In this document: in pieces, positions 1 through 10,723 of the stretch
Position numbering within the stretch: position 1 is the stretch's first letter
Layout: every line of letters starts with the position of its first letter
Position numbers and translations under genes: made by a program
Notes under the pieces: generated by a model
The model's input: the letters and a program-made list of their open reading frames with translations, nothing else
What the model was told of the DNA's origin: nothing
Databases searched by the model: none
DNA from: Pseudorhodobacter sp. E13
Lineage (GTDB): Bacteria > Pseudomonadota > Alphaproteobacteria > Rhodobacterales > Rhodobacteraceae
Direction of reading: 5' to 3'
NCBI RefSeq assembly: GCF_003991405.1
Contig: NZ_RPEN01000153.1
Span: 1 to 64,000 of the forward strand
DNA length: 64,000 nt

Positions 1-122
1 GCAGCCCCCCGCCTTCCTTCAGGCGCGCCATTGTGCAAGCACAATGGACGCAGGGGCCAGCGCAGCCCCCCGCCTTCCTTCAGTCGCGCCATTGTGCCAG
101 CACAATGGACGCAGGGGCCAGC
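1..122. repeat. Two tandem copies of a 61-bp palindrome-containing repeat
   Basis: Positions 1-61 and 62-122 are direct repeats that differ at only two bases (23/84 and 37/98). A third copy starts at 123 but decays after about 15 bases. Each unit holds a perfect 9-bp inverted repeat, CCATTGTGC / GCACAATGG, at 28-47 and 89-108. One of the two differences lies in the 2-nt loop (AA against CA), so the arms are unchanged. The array starts at the window edge and probably continues upstream. No gene is visible in 1-219; the rest (123-219) is the leader of typA. Confidence 0.85.
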
Positions 123-219
123 ACAGCCCCCCGCTTCTTTTTCATTCCCCCCCTAGCCTTTCGGACGCAAACCCGTTATGGCCCCCCCAACCCTAATGAT
201 TTGAAAAAGAGACCCTCCG

Positions 220-2037
220 ATGGAGCTTCGCAACATCGCCATTATCGCGCACGTCGACCATGGCAAGACCACCCTCGTCGATGAGCTGCTGAAACAATCC
301 GGCACCTACCGCGACAACCAAGCCACCACCGAACGCGCGATGGACAGCAATGACATCGAACGCGAACGCGGGATCACCATTCTGGCCAAGGCCACCTCGG
401 TGGAATGGAACGGCATCCGCATCAATATCGTCGACACCCCCGGCCACGCCGATTTCGGCGGCGAGGTGGAGCGTATCCTGAACATGGTCGACGGTGTTGT
501 CCTGCTGGTCGATGCCGCCGAAGGCCCGATGCCGCAAACCAAATTCGTGACCTCCAAGGCGCTGGCCCTTGGTTTGCGCCCGATTGTGGTGCTGAACAAG
601 GTCGACAAGGCCGATGCCGAACCCGACCGTGCGCTGGACGAATGTTTCGATTTGTTCGCCAACCTTGGCGCCGATGACAAACAGCTTGATTTCCCGCATC
701 TTTACGCCTCGGGCCGCGCTGGCTGGGCCGATACCGAACTCGACGGCCCGCGCAAGGATCTGACCGCGCTGTTCGACCTGATCGTGAAACACGTCCCCGC
801 GCCGAAACAGGTGGCCAAAGCCGCCGAGCCGTTCAAGATGCTGGCAACCACCCTGTCGGCAGACCCGTTCATCGGCCGCATCCTGACCGGCCGCGTGGAA
901 GAAGGCACCTTGAAAGTGGGCGCGCAACTCAAGGCGCTGTCGCGCACGGGCGAGCGGATCGAACAGTTCCGCGTCACCAAAATCCTCGCCTTCCGTGGCC
1001 TTGGCCAACAGCCAATCGAAGAAGCCGTGGCCGGTGATATCGTCACCATCGCGGGCATGACCAAAGCCACCGTGGCCGATACGCTCTGCGATCCGGTCGT
1101 CGAAGAACCGATTGAGGCGCAGCCCATCGACCCGCCGACCATCACCGTGACCTTCGGCATCAACGACAGCCCGCTGGCTGGCAAGGATGGCACCAAGGTG
1201 CAGTCGCGCATCATCCGCAAACGTCTGATGGATGAGGCCGAAACCAATGTCGCCATCAAGGTCGCCGACACACCCGGCGGTGAGGCGTTTGAGGTTTCGG
1301 GCCGTGGCGAACTTCAGATGGGCGTGCTGATTGAAAACATGCGCCGCGAAGGGTTCGAACTGTCGATCTCGCGCCCGCGCGTGATCTTCAAGGAAGAAAA
1401 CGGCGTGCGCATGGAACCGGTCGAAGAAGTCACCATCGACGTGGATGATGAATATTCCGGCGCGGTGATCGAGAAACTGACGGGCGAACGCAAGGGCGAT
1501 CTGGTCGAGATGAAACCCGCAGGTGTGGGCAAAACCCGCATCGTGGCACATGTGCCCTCGCGCGGGCTGATCGGCTATCACGGCCAGTTCCTGACCGATA
1601 CGCGCGGCACCGGGGTTCTGAACCGCTTGTTCCACGGCTGGACCGAGCATAAAGGCCCGATCCAAGGCCGCCGTCAGGGTGTATTGATTTCCATGGAAAA
1701 CGGCACTTCGGTGGCCTATGCGCTGTGGAAGCTGGAAGATCGCGGCAAATTCTTCATCGGCGCGCAGGAAGCGGTGTATCAGGGCATGATCCTGGGCGAA
1801 CATTCCCGCGACAATGATCTGGAGATCAACCCGCTGAAGGGCAAACAGCTGACCAACGTGCGCGCAAGCGGCACCGATGAAGCCGTGCGCCTGACAACCC
1901 CGGTGCGCATGTCGCTGGAAGAGAGCATCGCCTATATCGCAGATGATGAACTGGTCGAAGTCACGCCAAAGAACATCCGCCTGCGCAAACGCTTCCTCGA
2001 CCCCCATGAGCGGAAACGCCAGTCGAAATCGGCCTGA
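220..2037 (+). CDS. typA: Ribosome-associated GTPase TypA/BipA
   Basis: A translational GTPase of the EF-G-like family that acts on ribosomes in assembly and stress adaptation. The N-terminal G domain shows G1 [10 protein letters not shown] (about residues 10-19), G3 [12 protein letters not shown]4 [11 protein letters not shown] and a G5-like SGRAGW. Domain II and the EF-G-like domains III/V follow, with the TypA-specific C-terminal domain ([12 protein letters not shown] type). 605 aa matches the usual length of about 605-615. The ATG is preceded by GAAAAAGAGACC. The gene stands alone, with repeats upstream and a strong terminator just downstream (2043-2073). Confidence 0.97.
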   Translation: MELRNIAIIAHVDHGKTTLVDELLKQSGTYRDNQATTERAMDSNDIERERGITILAKATSVEWNGIRINIVDTPGHADFGGEVERILNMVDGVVLLVDAAEGPMPQTKFVTSKALALGLRPIVVLNKVDKADAEPDRALDECFDLFANLGADDKQLDFPHLYASGRAGWADTELDGPRKDLTALFDLIVKHVPAPKQVAKAAEPFKMLATTLSADPFIGRILTGRVEEGTLKVGAQLKALSRTGERIEQFRVTKILAFRGLGQQPIEEAVAGDIVTIAGMTKATVADTLCDPVVEEPIEAQPIDPPTITVTFGINDSPLAGKDGTKVQSRIIRKRLMDEAETNVAIKVADTPGGEAFEVSGRGELQMGVLIENMRREGFELSISRPRVIFKEENGVRMEPVEEVTIDVDDEYSGAVIEKLTGERKGDLVEMKPAGVGKTRIVAHVPSRGLIGYHGQFLTDTRGTGVLNRLFHGWTEHKGPIQGRRQGVLISMENGTSVAYALWKLEDRGKFFIGAQEAVYQGMILGEHSRDNDLEINPLKGKQLTNVRASGTDEAVRLTTPVRMSLEESIAYIADDELVEVTPKNIRLRKRFLDPHERKRQSKSA

Positions 2038-2042
2038 ATGGG

Positions 2043-2073
2043 AAAAGCCCGCTCGGTTGAGCGGGCTTTTTTT
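2043..2073 (+). terminator. Rho-independent terminator of typA
   Basis: A perfect 9-bp stem, AGCCCGCTC / GAGCGGGCT (2046-2054, 2059-2067), with loop GGTT, followed by a run of seven T. It starts 6 bases after the typA stop codon. Confidence 0.93.
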
Positions 2074-2123
2074 CTTTGACCGCGCAAGCTAGGAAGCTCG
2101 TCCGTTCGGGCAATTTGTCCTAT

Positions 2124-2342
2124 TTAGGAAAGTCTGGCATAAGCCAAGATTAAGCCTATTATCGCGATAACTACACCAATTGCCCATTTCCATTCGCGTG
2201 CCAAGAAATCCAGAACTGCATGCGCATAACGTGATGTCCAATGCCGCCTTTGATCTCCTCCGACGATGAAAACACTGCTTTCAGGGTCGTTTTCAAAGGG
2301 TATGTATTCACCCCTCCACCAGCTTTTAAGCCAAACAAGCAT
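2124..2342 (-). CDS. Small membrane protein of unknown function
   Basis: A 72-aa protein with a charged, tryptophan-rich N-terminal part and one clear C-terminal transmembrane helix (about residues 52-70, WAIGVVIAIIGLILAY). No family recognised. The local base composition is more AT-rich than the neighbouring genes, which could mean recent acquisition or a weakly expressed gene. A GGAG lies 11 bases before the ATG, which is far for a ribosome site. It reads toward the typA terminator. It is called because the helix is clean and no other gene occupies 2074-2415. Confidence 0.55.
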   Translation of the reverse strand: MLVWLKSWWRGEYIPFENDPESSVFIVGGDQRRHWTSRYAHAVLDFLAREWKWAIGVVIAIIGLILAYARLS

Positions 2343-2415
2343 TGTTCACGCTACTCCAAAATGGGGTTGGACCTTCTGCATAACCGCAACGGCTGAATTG
2401 TTCCAGTTCCCCGTT

Positions 2416-3210
2416 TCACGCCGCCACAGCCACCCCAAGCGGCGCAAAGGGTTCCATCTTCACCCCCTCCCCGTCAAAGGTGCAAAACGTCCCCGGCGGG
2501 ACCAGGTCCCAATCCGCCTCATCGGTTTCCAGCGGTTCGGACACCACGGCCCTGCCCTGATGGGTTTTCGACCAGCGGTGATACAGCGTCGGTGCCAGAT
2601 GGTCGGTGGCATAGCGCACGGCATACAGCTTTTGCCCGTCCGAGATTGCCGCTGTCATGCGGATATGCGGGGCGGTGCCAAGCTGGCGGCTCAAACCTTC
2701 GAATTTCGCGACAGACCGTTCCAGCGCGCCGCGCGGGTCATCCGCCAGACCTTCGGCCAGCGCGACCAGAAACAGCGCCTCGCTATCCGTGGCCCCGCGC
2801 CGCTCGCCATAATATTCGTCCGGGATCAGCATATCGCCCGCGCGGCGAAAGCGTTCAAACCCGCCCACCTGCCCGTTATGCATGAAAGACCATTGCTTGG
2901 AGGTGAAGGGATGGCAATTGTTGCGGCTGGTCGCCGTCCCGGTCGAGGCGCGCACATGGCTCAGGAACAGCCCCGATTTCACCTGCGTGATGATGCTTTT
3001 CAGATTGCAATCCGACCAAGCGGGCGACACATCGCGAAACTGCCCCGGCTCTGGCCGCGTGTCATACCATGCCAGCCCGAACCCATCGGCATTGATCGCC
3101 GATTTGCATTCGGTGGCGCATTGGCTTTGATGGATCAGCGAATGTTTGGGGCGGCTGACCACCTCTTCCAGAAAAATCGGTTTGCCAATATAGGCGGCCC
3201 AACGGCACAT
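2416..3210 (-). CDS. Class II glutamine amidotransferase (YafJ-like)
   Basis: An N-terminal-nucleophile glutamine amidotransferase of the YafJ/DUG3-like group. The sequence begins MCRWAAYIGKP, so Cys2 becomes the catalytic N-terminal nucleophile after Met removal. Further family features are LSHVRASTGTATSRNNCHPF and the MHNGQVGGF block (about residues 85-125), which form the glutaminase pocket. 264 aa is normal for the family, which has the amidotransferase domain and no synthase partner. The physiological substrate is unknown; a role in hydrolysing glutamyl or glutathione-like amides is known for related proteins. It is a single gene with its own upstream gap. Confidence 0.88.
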   Translation of the reverse strand: MCRWAAYIGKPIFLEEVVSRPKHSLIHQSQCATECKSAINADGFGLAWYDTRPEPGQFRDVSPAWSDCNLKSIITQVKSGLFLSHVRASTGTATSRNNCHPFTSKQWSFMHNGQVGGFERFRRAGDMLIPDEYYGERRGATDSEALFLVALAEGLADDPRGALERSVAKFEGLSRQLGTAPHIRMTAAISDGQKLYAVRYATDHLAPTLYHRWSKTHQGRAVVSEPLETDEADWDLVPPGTFCTFDGEGVKMEPFAPLGVAVAA

Positions 3211-3322
3211 GAAATCACCCTTCTGCCCGGCGCGGTCTGATGCTGCGCTTGATTGTCACAGCATAAAGTAAAGATTGCGTCGATAAAAGAGGGCGCGCGG
3301 GCTGCGGTGCAAACATTAAAAT

Positions 3323-3349
3323 AGGGTAAAGATTTTCCATCTTTACCCT
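3323..3349 (-). terminator. Terminator of the alaS-DUF1330 unit
   Basis: A perfect 11-bp inverted repeat, AGGGTAAAGAT / ATCTTTACCCT, with a 5-nt loop. On the minus strand the stem is followed by a T-rich stretch (ATTTTAATGTTT). It lies 54 bases downstream of the DUF1330 stop. The stem is AT-rich for this genome. The remainder of 3211-3403 shows no gene. Confidence 0.75.
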
Positions 3350-3403
3350 GTTTATCAATCAGTTAGCGAAGTGTCCGCGCGCGATTCCGCAAGGGCTGGC
3401 GGC

Positions 3404-3694
3404 TTACTCCGCCTCCTCCAGCACCATCAGATCGCGAATGCTCGCCCCTTTGGCATGGGCCAGCGCGGCCTGATATTCCGGGGAATGATAGCAGGCAACG
3501 CCTGCCTCAAGGCTTGGAAAACGGGCGACCACATTGCGGGGCCGGTCCTTGCCCTCAAGCTGGACATAGCGCCCGCCACGGGCCAGAAACATCCCGCCAT
3601 GTGCCGCAATCGCCGGGCCAGCCGCCGCCGCATATTTTCCGTAAGCCTCGGGGTCCGTCACCTCTACATGGGCAATCCAAAGCGCTGTCGGCAT
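3404..3694 (-). CDS. DUF1330 domain protein
   Basis: A 96-aa protein of the DUF1330 family, a dimeric alpha/beta-barrel (ferredoxin-like) fold. Typical signatures are the opening ALWIAHVEVTDPEAYGKYAA, the glycine-rich GGMFLARGG, and FPSLEAGVACYHSPEYQ. No catalytic role is established for the family. Its ATG directly abuts the alaS stop (TAAATG), so it is translationally coupled to alaS and shares its terminator. Confidence 0.9.
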   Translation of the reverse strand: MPTALWIAHVEVTDPEAYGKYAAAAGPAIAAHGGMFLARGGRYVQLEGKDRPRNVVARFPSLEAGVACYHSPEYQAALAHAKGASIRDLMVLEEAE

Positions 3695-6352
3695 TTATTT
3701 CCCCTCCAGAATGGCCTCGACAGCGGCGATCGCAGCCTCTGCCCCGGCAATATCCGCGCCACCCGCCTGCGCCATATCGGGGCGGCCACCGCCCCCCTTG
3801 CCGCCCAAAGCCGCGGCTGCCGCCTTGACCAGATCAACCGCCGAAACCGAGCCCGTAAGATCCTCGGTCACGCCTGCCGCCACCGCAGGCTTGGCCCCGG
3901 TATCGGCAATCAACAGCACCGCACCGGACCCGAGGCGCGCCTTCATCTCGTCGATCAGGCCCGGCAAATCCTTGCCGGAAACCCCGGTCAGAACCTGCGC
4001 GATCAGCTTGACGCCGCCAATCTCCTTGACCTCCGGCCCAGCGGCAGAGCCGCCCATCGCCAGCTCCCGCCGCAATTGCGCGACTTCGTTTTCCAGCTTG
4101 CGACGTTCCTCCAGCAAGGCCTTTGCCCGGCCAGCCAGATCGGCCGGTGTCGCCTTCAGCGCCGCTGAAACATCGGCCAGATAACCCATCTGCTCTTTCA
4201 GATAGGCCAGCGCGCCTTCCCCCGTCAGCGCCTCAATCCGGCGCACACCCGCCGAGGAGGCGGAATCGCCCAGCAGAACGAACAGCCCAATCTCGCCCAG
4301 CCGCGACACATGGGTGCCGCCGCAAAGTTCCAGCGAATAGGTCCGCCCATCCGCGCCCTTGCCCGAACCCTCCAGCAGCCCCATCGAGACGACGCGCACC
4401 TCATCGCCGTATTTCTCGCCAAACAGCGCCTGCGCGCCAAGGCCCCGCGCGTCATCCGGGGTCATGATGCGGGTATCTACCGCGCCATTTTGCCGGATAT
4501 AGGCGTTCACCTCGGCCTCTACCTGCGCCAGTTCGGCGGGGGTCACGGCCTGACCATGGCTGAAATCAAAGCGCAAGCGGTCCGGCGCGTTCAGCGAGCC
4601 GCGCTGCGCCACATGATCGCCAAGCGCGCGGCGCAGCGCTTCATGCAGCAAATGGGTGGCCGAGTGGTTGGCCCGGATCGCCGACCGGCGCGCATGATCG
4701 ACCGTCAGCGTGGCCCCCTGCCCTTTGGCAATCTCGCCCTCGGTCACTTCGGCCAGATGGATGAACAGGCCTTGGCTCTTCTTGGTATCGGTGATGCGCG
4801 CGCGGCCGGTGGCGGTTTTCACCACACCTTCATCGCCAACCTGCCCGCCCGATTCCGCATAAAACGGCGTCTGGTTCAGGATGATCTGCACCGACTGGCC
4901 CTTGCCCGATTTGGCCACTTCGGCCCCGGCGCTGACCAGCGCCAGCACCTGCCCCTCGGCGGCCTCAAGGTCATAGCCAAGGAATTCAGTCGCGCCATGC
5001 GCCTCGGCCAGATCATACCAGATCGCGGCATCCTTGGTTTCGCCCGACCCGGCCCAGCTTGCGCGCGCCTTGGCCTTTTGCTCGGCCATCGCCGCCTCAA
5101 AACCCGAGGTATCCACCGCGCGGCCCTTTTCGCGCAGCGCGTCCTGCGTCAGATCCAGCGGGAAGCCATAAGTATCATACAGCTTGAACGCCGCCTCACC
5201 CGGCAGGTCAGCGCCTTCGGGGATTTTCGACAGCTCATCATCCAGCAGCTTCAAACCACGGTCCAGGGTCTGGCGGAATTTGCTTTCCTCCAGCCGCAGC
5301 GTTTCCTCGATCAAGGCCTGCGCGCGGTTCAATTCAGGGTAAGCGGCGCCCATCTGGCGCACCAAAGCGGGCACCAGACGGTGCATCACCGGGTCCTGCG
5401 CGCCAAGCTGGTGGGCGTGGCGCATCGCGCGGCGCATGATCCGGCGCAGCACATAGCCGCGCCCTTCGTTGCTGGGCATCACCCCATCGGCAATCAGGAA
5501 AGAGGTGGAGCGCAGATGGTCGGCAATCACGCGGTGATGCGTCTTGCCGGGGCCATCAGGGTCCGAGCTGGTGGCATGGGCCGATGCCTCGATCAGGCTG
5601 CGCATCAGGTCGGTGTCGTAATTGTCATGCTTGCCTTGCAGCAGCGCGCCAATCCGCTCCAGCCCCATGCCGGTATCAATGCTTTGCTTGGGAAGCGGGG
5701 TCAGGCTGCCATCGGCGTGCTGCTCGTTCTGCATGAAAACGAGGTTCCAGATTTCGATGAAGCGGTCGCCATCTTCCTCGGCGCTGCCGGGGGGGCCGCC
5801 CCAGATCTTGTCGCCATGGTCAAAGAAAATCTCGGTGCAGGGGCCGCAAGGGCCAGTGGGGCCCATGCGCCAGAAATTGTCATCAGTGGCGATGCGGATG
5901 ATGCGGTCATCCGTCAGGCCCGCAACCTTTTTCCACAGGTTCGCCGCCTCATCATCCGTGTGATAAACGGTGACCAACAGCTTGTCTTTGGGGATATCAA
6001 AATCGCGGGTCAGCAATTCCCAAGCAAAAGGGATGGCCTCGGATTTGAAATAATCGCCAAAGCTGAAATTGCCCAGCATCTCGAAAAACGTGTGGTGGCG
6101 GGCTGTATAGCCGACATTGTCCAGATCGTTATGCTTGCCCCCGGCGCGCACACATTTCTGCGCCGTGGTCGCCCGCACATAATCGCGCTGTTCTACCCCG
6201 GTGAAACAGTTTTTGAACTGCACCATGCCCGAATTGGCAAACATCAAGGTCGGATCATTGCGCGGCACCAAGGGGCTGCTGTCGACAACGCGGTGACCGT
6301 TGCGGTTGAAGTAATCCAGAAAGGTGGAACGGATATCGTTTAGCGATGGCAT
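3695..6352 (-). CDS. alaS: Alanine--tRNA ligase
   Basis: Class II aminoacyl-tRNA synthetase that charges tRNA-Ala. The domains run in the usual order: N-terminal catalytic core ([35 protein letters not shown]), tRNA-recognition helices, the editing domain with the zinc ligands NHSATHLLH and CGGTHV, and the C-terminal C-Ala domain. The start is placed at 6352 ([11 protein letters not shown]) because GAGGGG lies 7 bases upstream; an in-frame ATG at 6367 lacks such a site. This gives 885 aa, normal for bacterial AlaS. It is downstream of recA on the same strand, but a terminator (6441-6468) lies between them. Confidence 0.98.
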   Translation of the reverse strand: MPSLNDIRSTFLDYFNRNGHRVVDSSPLVPRNDPTLMFANSGMVQFKNCFTGVEQRDYVRATTAQKCVRAGGKHNDLDNVGYTARHHTFFEMLGNFSFGDYFKSEAIPFAWELLTRDFDIPKDKLLVTVYHTDDEAANLWKKVAGLTDDRIIRIATDDNFWRMGPTGPCGPCTEIFFDHGDKIWGGPPGSAEEDGDRFIEIWNLVFMQNEQHADGSLTPLPKQSIDTGMGLERIGALLQGKHDNYDTDLMRSLIEASAHATSSDPDGPGKTHHRVIADHLRSTSFLIADGVMPSNEGRGYVLRRIMRRAMRHAHQLGAQDPVMHRLVPALVRQMGAAYPELNRAQALIEETLRLEESKFRQTLDRGLKLLDDELSKIPEGADLPGEAAFKLYDTYGFPLDLTQDALREKGRAVDTSGFEAAMAEQKAKARASWAGSGETKDAAIWYDLAEAHGATEFLGYDLEAAEGQVLALVSAGAEVAKSGKGQSVQIILNQTPFYAESGGQVGDEGVVKTATGRARITDTKKSQGLFIHLAEVTEGEIAKGQGATLTVDHARRSAIRANHSATHLLHEALRRALGDHVAQRGSLNAPDRLRFDFSHGQAVTPAELAQVEAEVNAYIRQNGAVDTRIMTPDDARGLGAQALFGEKYGDEVRVVSMGLLEGSGKGADGRTYSLELCGGTHVSRLGEIGLFVLLGDSASSAGVRRIEALTGEGALAYLKEQMGYLADVSAALKATPADLAGRAKALLEERRKLENEVAQLRRELAMGGSAAGPEVKEIGGVKLIAQVLTGVSGKDLPGLIDEMKARLGSGAVLLIADTGAKPAVAAGVTEDLTGSVSAVDLVKAAAAALGGKGGGGRPDMAQAGGADIAGAEAAIAAVEAILEGK

Positions 6353-6440
6353 CGGGCGGCCCCTCATCAGGCGAATGGCAGTTTCGACATTCGTTTAACG
6401 GGGCAAGGCAAGACTGTCCACAACCCTGTCACATCCAATG

Positions 6441-6468
6441 AAAAAGGCCGGGGCATTGCACCCCGGCC
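6441..6468 (-). terminator. Terminator of recA
   Basis: The stem GGCCGGGG / CCCCGGCC (6446-6453, 6461-6468) is followed on the minus strand by TTTTT (6445-6441). It lies 26 bases after the recA stop, separating recA from alaS. Confidence 0.9.
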
Positions 6469-6494
6469 AAACCGTCGAAACCTGTGACTTCGGC

Positions 6495-7568
6495 TTAATC
6501 GTCCAGCAGGGCCTCAGAGGCACCGCCATCATCCATATGGAAATCCAACCCATGCGAGGCGCGGATTTTATCTTCAATCTCCTGCGCGGTGGCGGGGTTT
6601 GACTTCAGGAACAGCTTGGCATTCTCACGCCCCTGCCCGATCCGCTCGTCCCCGTAGGAATACCAGGAACCGGATTTTTCCACCACGCCTGCCTTGACGC
6701 CCAGATCAACCAGTTCCCCGGTCTTGGAGATGCCTTCGCCATACATGATGTCGAATTCCACCTGTTTGAAGGGCGGGGCCACCTTGTTTTTCACCACTTT
6801 GACGCGGGTCGAGTTGCCGACAACCTCATCCCGGTCCTTGATCGCGCCGATGCGGCGGATATCCAGACGCACTGACGCATAGAATTTCAGCGCATTGCCG
6901 CCGGTCGTGGTTTCCGGGCTGCCGAACATCACGCCGATTTTCATGCGGATCTGGTTGATGAAGATCACCATGCAATTGCTGCGCCCGATCGAGGCGGTCA
7001 GTTTGCGCATGGCCTGGCTCATCAAACGGGCCTGAGAGCCCATCTGCATATCGCCCATATCGCCCTCGATCTCGGATTTCGGCACAAGGGCCGCGACCGA
7101 ATCAACCACGATGATATTCACCGCGCCCGAGCGGACCAGCGTGTCCACAATCTCCAGCGCCTGCTCGCCCGTGTCGGGTTGGCTGATCAGCAGCTCATCC
7201 AGATTGACGCCCAGCTTTTTGGCATATTGCGGGTCCAGCGCATGTTCGGCATCGACAAAGGCGCAAACGCCGCCTTTCTTCTGCATCTCGGCCACCACAT
7301 GCAACGTCAACGTGGTCTTGCCAGAGCTTTCCGGCCCGTAAATCTCAATAATCCGGCCCTGCGGCAAGCCGCCGATGCCCAGTGCAATATCGAGGCCGAG
7401 CGAGCCGGTCGAGGTTGCCTCCACATCCATCACGGCATTTTCGGCGCCCAGCTTCATGATAGAGCCTTTGCCGAATTGACGTTCAATCTGTGCCAATGCG
7501 CTTTCCAGCGCCTTTGCCTTATCCATCTCGCGTTTTCCGTTCAGATCCAGAAGGTTTGCCGTAGCCAT
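6495..7568 (-). CDS. recA: Recombinase RecA
   Basis: DNA-dependent ATPase for homologous recombination and SOS co-protease activity. The sequence shows Walker [11 protein letters not shown], the region around [21 protein letters not shown] (Walker B and loop L1), the loop L2 region [22 protein letters not shown], and the acidic C-terminal tail. Start at 7568 ([12 protein letters not shown]), with AAGGGG 7-8 bases upstream; 357 aa. A GTTC-N7-GTTC LexA operator lies 51 bases upstream (7619-7633), so SOS control is very likely. A strong terminator follows. Confidence 0.98.
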   Translation of the reverse strand: MATANLLDLNGKREMDKAKALESALAQIERQFGKGSIMKLGAENAVMDVEATSTGSLGLDIALGIGGLPQGRIIEIYGPESSGKTTLTLHVVAEMQKKGGVCAFVDAEHALDPQYAKKLGVNLDELLISQPDTGEQALEIVDTLVRSGAVNIIVVDSVAALVPKSEIEGDMGDMQMGSQARLMSQAMRKLTASIGRSNCMVIFINQIRMKIGVMFGSPETTTGGNALKFYASVRLDIRRIGAIKDRDEVVGNSTRVKVVKNKVAPPFKQVEFDIMYGEGISKTGELVDLGVKAGVVEKSGSWYSYGDERIGQGRENAKLFLKSNPATAQEIEDKIRASHGLDFHMDDGGASEALLDD

Positions 7569-7618
7569 TTCTCGCCCCTTTATTCCACAGCCGCCCGCAA
7601 GCGGCAATCATGGTATTT

Positions 7619-7633
7619 GTTCCTGACTTGTTC
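7619..7633. promoter_or_regulatory. LexA (SOS) box upstream of recA
   Basis: GTTCCTGACTTGTTC matches the alphaproteobacterial LexA operator GTTC-N7-GTTC exactly. It lies 51 bases before the recA start codon, in the 192-bp divergent region shared with the sulfotransferase-like gene. Confidence 0.88.
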
Positions 7634-7703
7634 TCATGTTTTCTGGGGAAAAACAAGAACATTTAAATCGAATTCTTCTAAAATCAGCTTTTGCCCAAAT
7701 TCG

Positions 7704-7718
7704 TTAAGGGATAGTTTA
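7704..7718. promoter_or_regulatory. Possible CtrA-like half-matched site
   Basis: TTAAGGGATAGTTTA matches TTAA-N7-TTAA at 7 of 8 positions. It lies 43 bases upstream of the ATG at 7761. It is weak on its own and is listed because a perfect site of this type occurs at cckA in the same window. Confidence 0.3.
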
Positions 7719-7760
7719 CGGCTGAGGGTGCAGATACAGAAAAACATGGAAAGAGCAGGC

Positions 7761-8357
7761 ATGTTGGTATTTTGGGATCAGAAGCTGGCGTTTTTGGCAA
7801 CGCCGAAGACCGGATCAACCGCGATCGAGGCCGCGTTAGAATCGCTTTCAGCCGTTGTCGTGCAGCGCCCGCCGGTGTTGAAACATACCAGCGTGCAGCG
7901 GTTTCACCGGTTTCTTGGGCCCTATCTGGAGGTTGCCTCCGGCCATCCTTTCACCGTTTGCGCCATGATGCGAGAGCCGCGCGACTGGTTGGGCAGTTGG
8001 TTCCGCTATCGCCAGCGCGATGAGGTGGTCGATCCGCGCAAAAGCACCATTGGCAAAAGCTTTGACGAATTTGTCCTCGCCTATTGTTCCGACGATCAGC
8101 CGGAGTTTGCGGCCGTCGGGTCACAGGCGCAGTTTCTGAAACCGCGCAAGGAGAAAGGCGTCGACCATCTGTTCCGCTATGAGGATATCGACCGCTTTGT
8201 CACCTTCCTCGAGGATCGGCTGGGATGCGAGATCATCTTGCCGCGCCTCAATGTCTCGCCGCTGGCCTCGTTGGAACTGGACCCCGCGACCGAGGCGAAG
8301 CTGCGTGAATTCGCGGCCGATGACTTCCGGCTTTATCACGCCATCCCACAGGCCTGA
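7761..8357 (+). CDS. Sulfotransferase-family protein
   Basis: A 198-aa protein with the two PAPS-binding signatures of sulfotransferases. ATPKTGSTAIE near residue 15 is the 5'-phosphosulfate loop, and REPRDWLGSWFRYRQR near residues 72-87 is the 3'-phosphate-binding region. It is shorter than most sulfotransferases (about 250-300 aa) but resembles a compact Rhodobacterales type. The acceptor substrate cannot be inferred. The start at 7761 is chosen over the ATG at 7746 because GGAAAGAG and AGCAGG precede only the second. It is divergent from recA and convergent with cckA, the two stop codons being 6 bases apart. Confidence 0.8.
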   Translation: MLVFWDQKLAFLATPKTGSTAIEAALESLSAVVVQRPPVLKHTSVQRFHRFLGPYLEVASGHPFTVCAMMREPRDWLGSWFRYRQRDEVVDPRKSTIGKSFDEFVLAYCSDDQPEFAAVGSQAQFLKPRKEKGVDHLFRYEDIDRFVTFLEDRLGCEIILPRLNVSPLASLELDPATEAKLREFAADDFRLYHAIPQA

Positions 8358-8363
8358 CCGGGG

Positions 8364-10658
8364 TTAATGCACCATCTGGCCTTGCACCACCGTCGCCAGA
8401 TCATTGAGCGAGAAGGGTTTGGCCAAAAACACCGAATTCGGGATGCGCGCCTGATTTTCTGACAGGCAATCCTCGGCATAGCCGGACACAAAGACCACCC
8501 GCACATCGGGGCGCTGTTGCAGCGCCTCACGCACCCAGGCCGGGCCATCCATGCCGGGCATGACCACATCGGTCACGAAAACATCAATCTCCAGCGCCGG
8601 ATCTTCCAGTGTTTTCAACGCGGCTTCGGCATTCTCGGCCTCCAGCACCGTATATCCGCGCAGTCGCAGCGCACGGGAGGCAAAGGCCCGCACCGGCGCC
8701 TCATCCTCGACCAGCAAGATCACCCCTTCGCCGGGTTTATGGGGGCTTGCAGGTTTGGCAACCGGGGCTGGCACAGCTTTGGGCGCCTGATCTTCATGCA
8801 CCGGGAAATAAAGCGTAAAGACAGAGCCTTTGCCCAGTTCACTATCCACAAAGATGAACCCGCCGGATTGTTTGACAATGCCGTAAACCGTGGACAGGCC
8901 AAGCCCGGTGCCCTGCCCGACACCTTTAGTGGTCACGAAAGGTTCAAAAATCTTTTGCAACCAGTCCGGCGCGATGCCGCAGCCTTCATCAATCACCCGG
9001 ATCACCGAATAGGCCCGGGCGGGGATGACAACCCGCTGATAAGGCGTGTCTTTTTCCAGCGTCACGGCTTCCGTCTCAATCCGGATCACACCCCCTTCGG
9101 GCATCGCGTCGCGGGCATTGACGACGAGGTTCATCAACACCTGTTCCAGTTGCCGCTTGTCAGCCCGGATCGTGCCCAAGGCCGCCGCATGGGTCAGTTC
9201 CAGCTTGACGCGCTCGCCCACCAAGCGGTTGAGCAGATGCGTCATATCGGCCAGAACATCATGCACATCAATATGTTCGGGCTTCAACGTCTGCTTGCGC
9301 GAAAAGGCCAGCAACTGCCCGACAAGGCTGGCGGCACGGTTGACGTTCTGATGAATCTGCACAAGGTCGGCATATTCGGGGTCTGTCTGGGTGTGGCGCA
9401 GCAACAAAAGATCGCAATGGCCGGAAATCGCGGTCAGCAGATTGTTGAAATCATGGGCGATTCCGCCTGCAAGCTGACCGATGGCTTGCATTTTCTGGCT
9501 TTGGACGAATTGCGCCTCCAGCGTTTTCAGCGCGGTCGCGTCTTGCAGGATCGCCAGCACCGCCGGGCGCCCGTTTTCGACAATCCGGCGCAAGGCGACC
9601 TGCACAAAGACATCGCTGCCTTCGCGGTGCAGGCGCATCACCTCGGCCGCGCCCGGCACGCGCTCGGCCATCACATCATCCATCCAATCCGAGACGGAGC
9701 GGCCAAGCCCTTCAAACAGATCATGAATCTGCGGCATGTCATCGGGGCGCAGCTTGGTCAGATCACGGGCGGAGGCATTGGCCGAGCGCATGGAGCCATC
9801 GGCGCGAAACTTGATCAGCGCAATTGGCAGATGTTCGAAATCTGCAACCATTTCCGTACCATCGGCGCGTTCGCGCACGGGCAGCAGGTAAATCTCTCGC
9901 CGTTCGCCAGCGCCTGCAATCTCGGCCAGAATCGCGCGCACCGGACCTTCGGCAGAGGCAACCTCCACCTCCTCCCCCGAATGCAGGACGGGCGAGTTGA
10001 AGACGCGGTCCAGCCGTTTCGGCCTTGCACCCAACAGACGGCGCATCGCCTCATTCGTGAACAGCACAACGCCGGTTTTATTGGCCACCAGCATCGGCAG
10101 GCTGAGCATTTCTGCCCCGCGCCCGGCTTGCGACCTGTCCACAAACTCCTCCAGCCGCCACAAGAACCGATCCACCGTCAGCGCATGAACGGAAAGCCGC
10201 GTGTGGCCGTGCCGTGTCACCACATCTTCGCGGGCAGAGCCTGCGTTCTTGGCCCGGCTTTGCAGGCGGAACAAAACGGAAGCCGGGCTGGCGAAATGAT
10301 CGTTGAGCTTGGCAATCAGCGTGCTGCCCTCGGACGAGGAGAACCGGGACAGCGCGGCAGGGTTCATGAACAGGATATGCCCGAAAGCATCGGTGGTGAA
10401 ACAAGGTGTGGCATCCTTGCCAACCAGTGCTTGCAAGTGTTTTGCCCGCAGCCGGTCGGCGCGCTGCGCCCAAAAAACCGTGCCGCGGATCAACAGCACC
10501 AGACAGGCAAATGTGACCCCTGCCACCACAGCCGTGCGTTGCATGGTCACATCCGTCGCGAAGGCGCTGATCACCAGACAGCCCATTGCGGCGGCCAAAA
10601 GCAGCCAGGCTTTGCCGCCCAGATTGGTCGCCACGTCCACCAGATTGCGCTGCATCAT
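8364..10658 (-). CDS. cckA: Hybrid histidine kinase CckA
   Basis: Membrane-bound hybrid kinase at the head of the CckA-ChpT-CtrA phosphorelay, which in Rhodobacterales controls motility, gene-transfer-agent release and cell-cycle functions. Two N-terminal transmembrane helices are followed by PAS-like regions, HisKA with [17 protein letters not shown] (phospho-accepting His), the HATPase with [17 protein letters not shown], and a C-terminal receiver with [11 protein letters not shown] (Asp) and the conserved FLAKPF lysine. Start: the ATG at 10658 ([14 protein letters not shown]) is preferred; an in-frame TTG at 10718 would add 20 arginine-rich residues and would put the CtrA box (10724-10738) directly against the start. 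764 aa as called. Confidence 0.93.
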   Translation of the reverse strand: MMQRNLVDVATNLGGKAWLLLAAAMGCLVISAFATDVTMQRTAVVAGVTFACLVLLIRGTVFWAQRADRLRAKHLQALVGKDATPCFTTDAFGHILFMNPAALSRFSSSEGSTLIAKLNDHFASPASVLFRLQSRAKNAGSAREDVVTRHGHTRLSVHALTVDRFLWRLEEFVDRSQAGRGAEMLSLPMLVANKTGVVLFTNEAMRRLLGARPKRLDRVFNSPVLHSGEEVEVASAEGPVRAILAEIAGAGERREIYLLPVRERADGTEMVADFEHLPIALIKFRADGSMRSANASARDLTKLRPDDMPQIHDLFEGLGRSVSDWMDDVMAERVPGAAEVMRLHREGSDVFVQVALRRIVENGRPAVLAILQDATALKTLEAQFVQSQKMQAIGQLAGGIAHDFNNLLTAISGHCDLLLLRHTQTDPEYADLVQIHQNVNRAASLVGQLLAFSRKQTLKPEHIDVHDVLADMTHLLNRLVGERVKLELTHAAALGTIRADKRQLEQVLMNLVVNARDAMPEGGVIRIETEAVTLEKDTPYQRVVIPARAYSVIRVIDEGCGIAPDWLQKIFEPFVTTKGVGQGTGLGLSTVYGIVKQSGGFIFVDSELGKGSVFTLYFPVHEDQAPKAVPAPVAKPASPHKPGEGVILLVEDEAPVRAFASRALRLRGYTVLEAENAEAALKTLEDPALEIDVFVTDVVMPGMDGPAWVREALQQRPDVRVVFVSGYAEDCLSENQARIPNSVFLAKPFSLNDLATVVQGQMVH

Positions 10659-10723
10659 TTGGGCTTTCGCCACGGCCCTACTCCACCTCGGTCTGTGCTG
10701 TCCGATACTAGGGGGCAAATTCC

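Noticed and set aside
193-2007. Long open frame antisense to typA
   Set aside because: It mirrors the typA codon pattern in GC-rich DNA; no family resemblance and a strong gene on the other strand.
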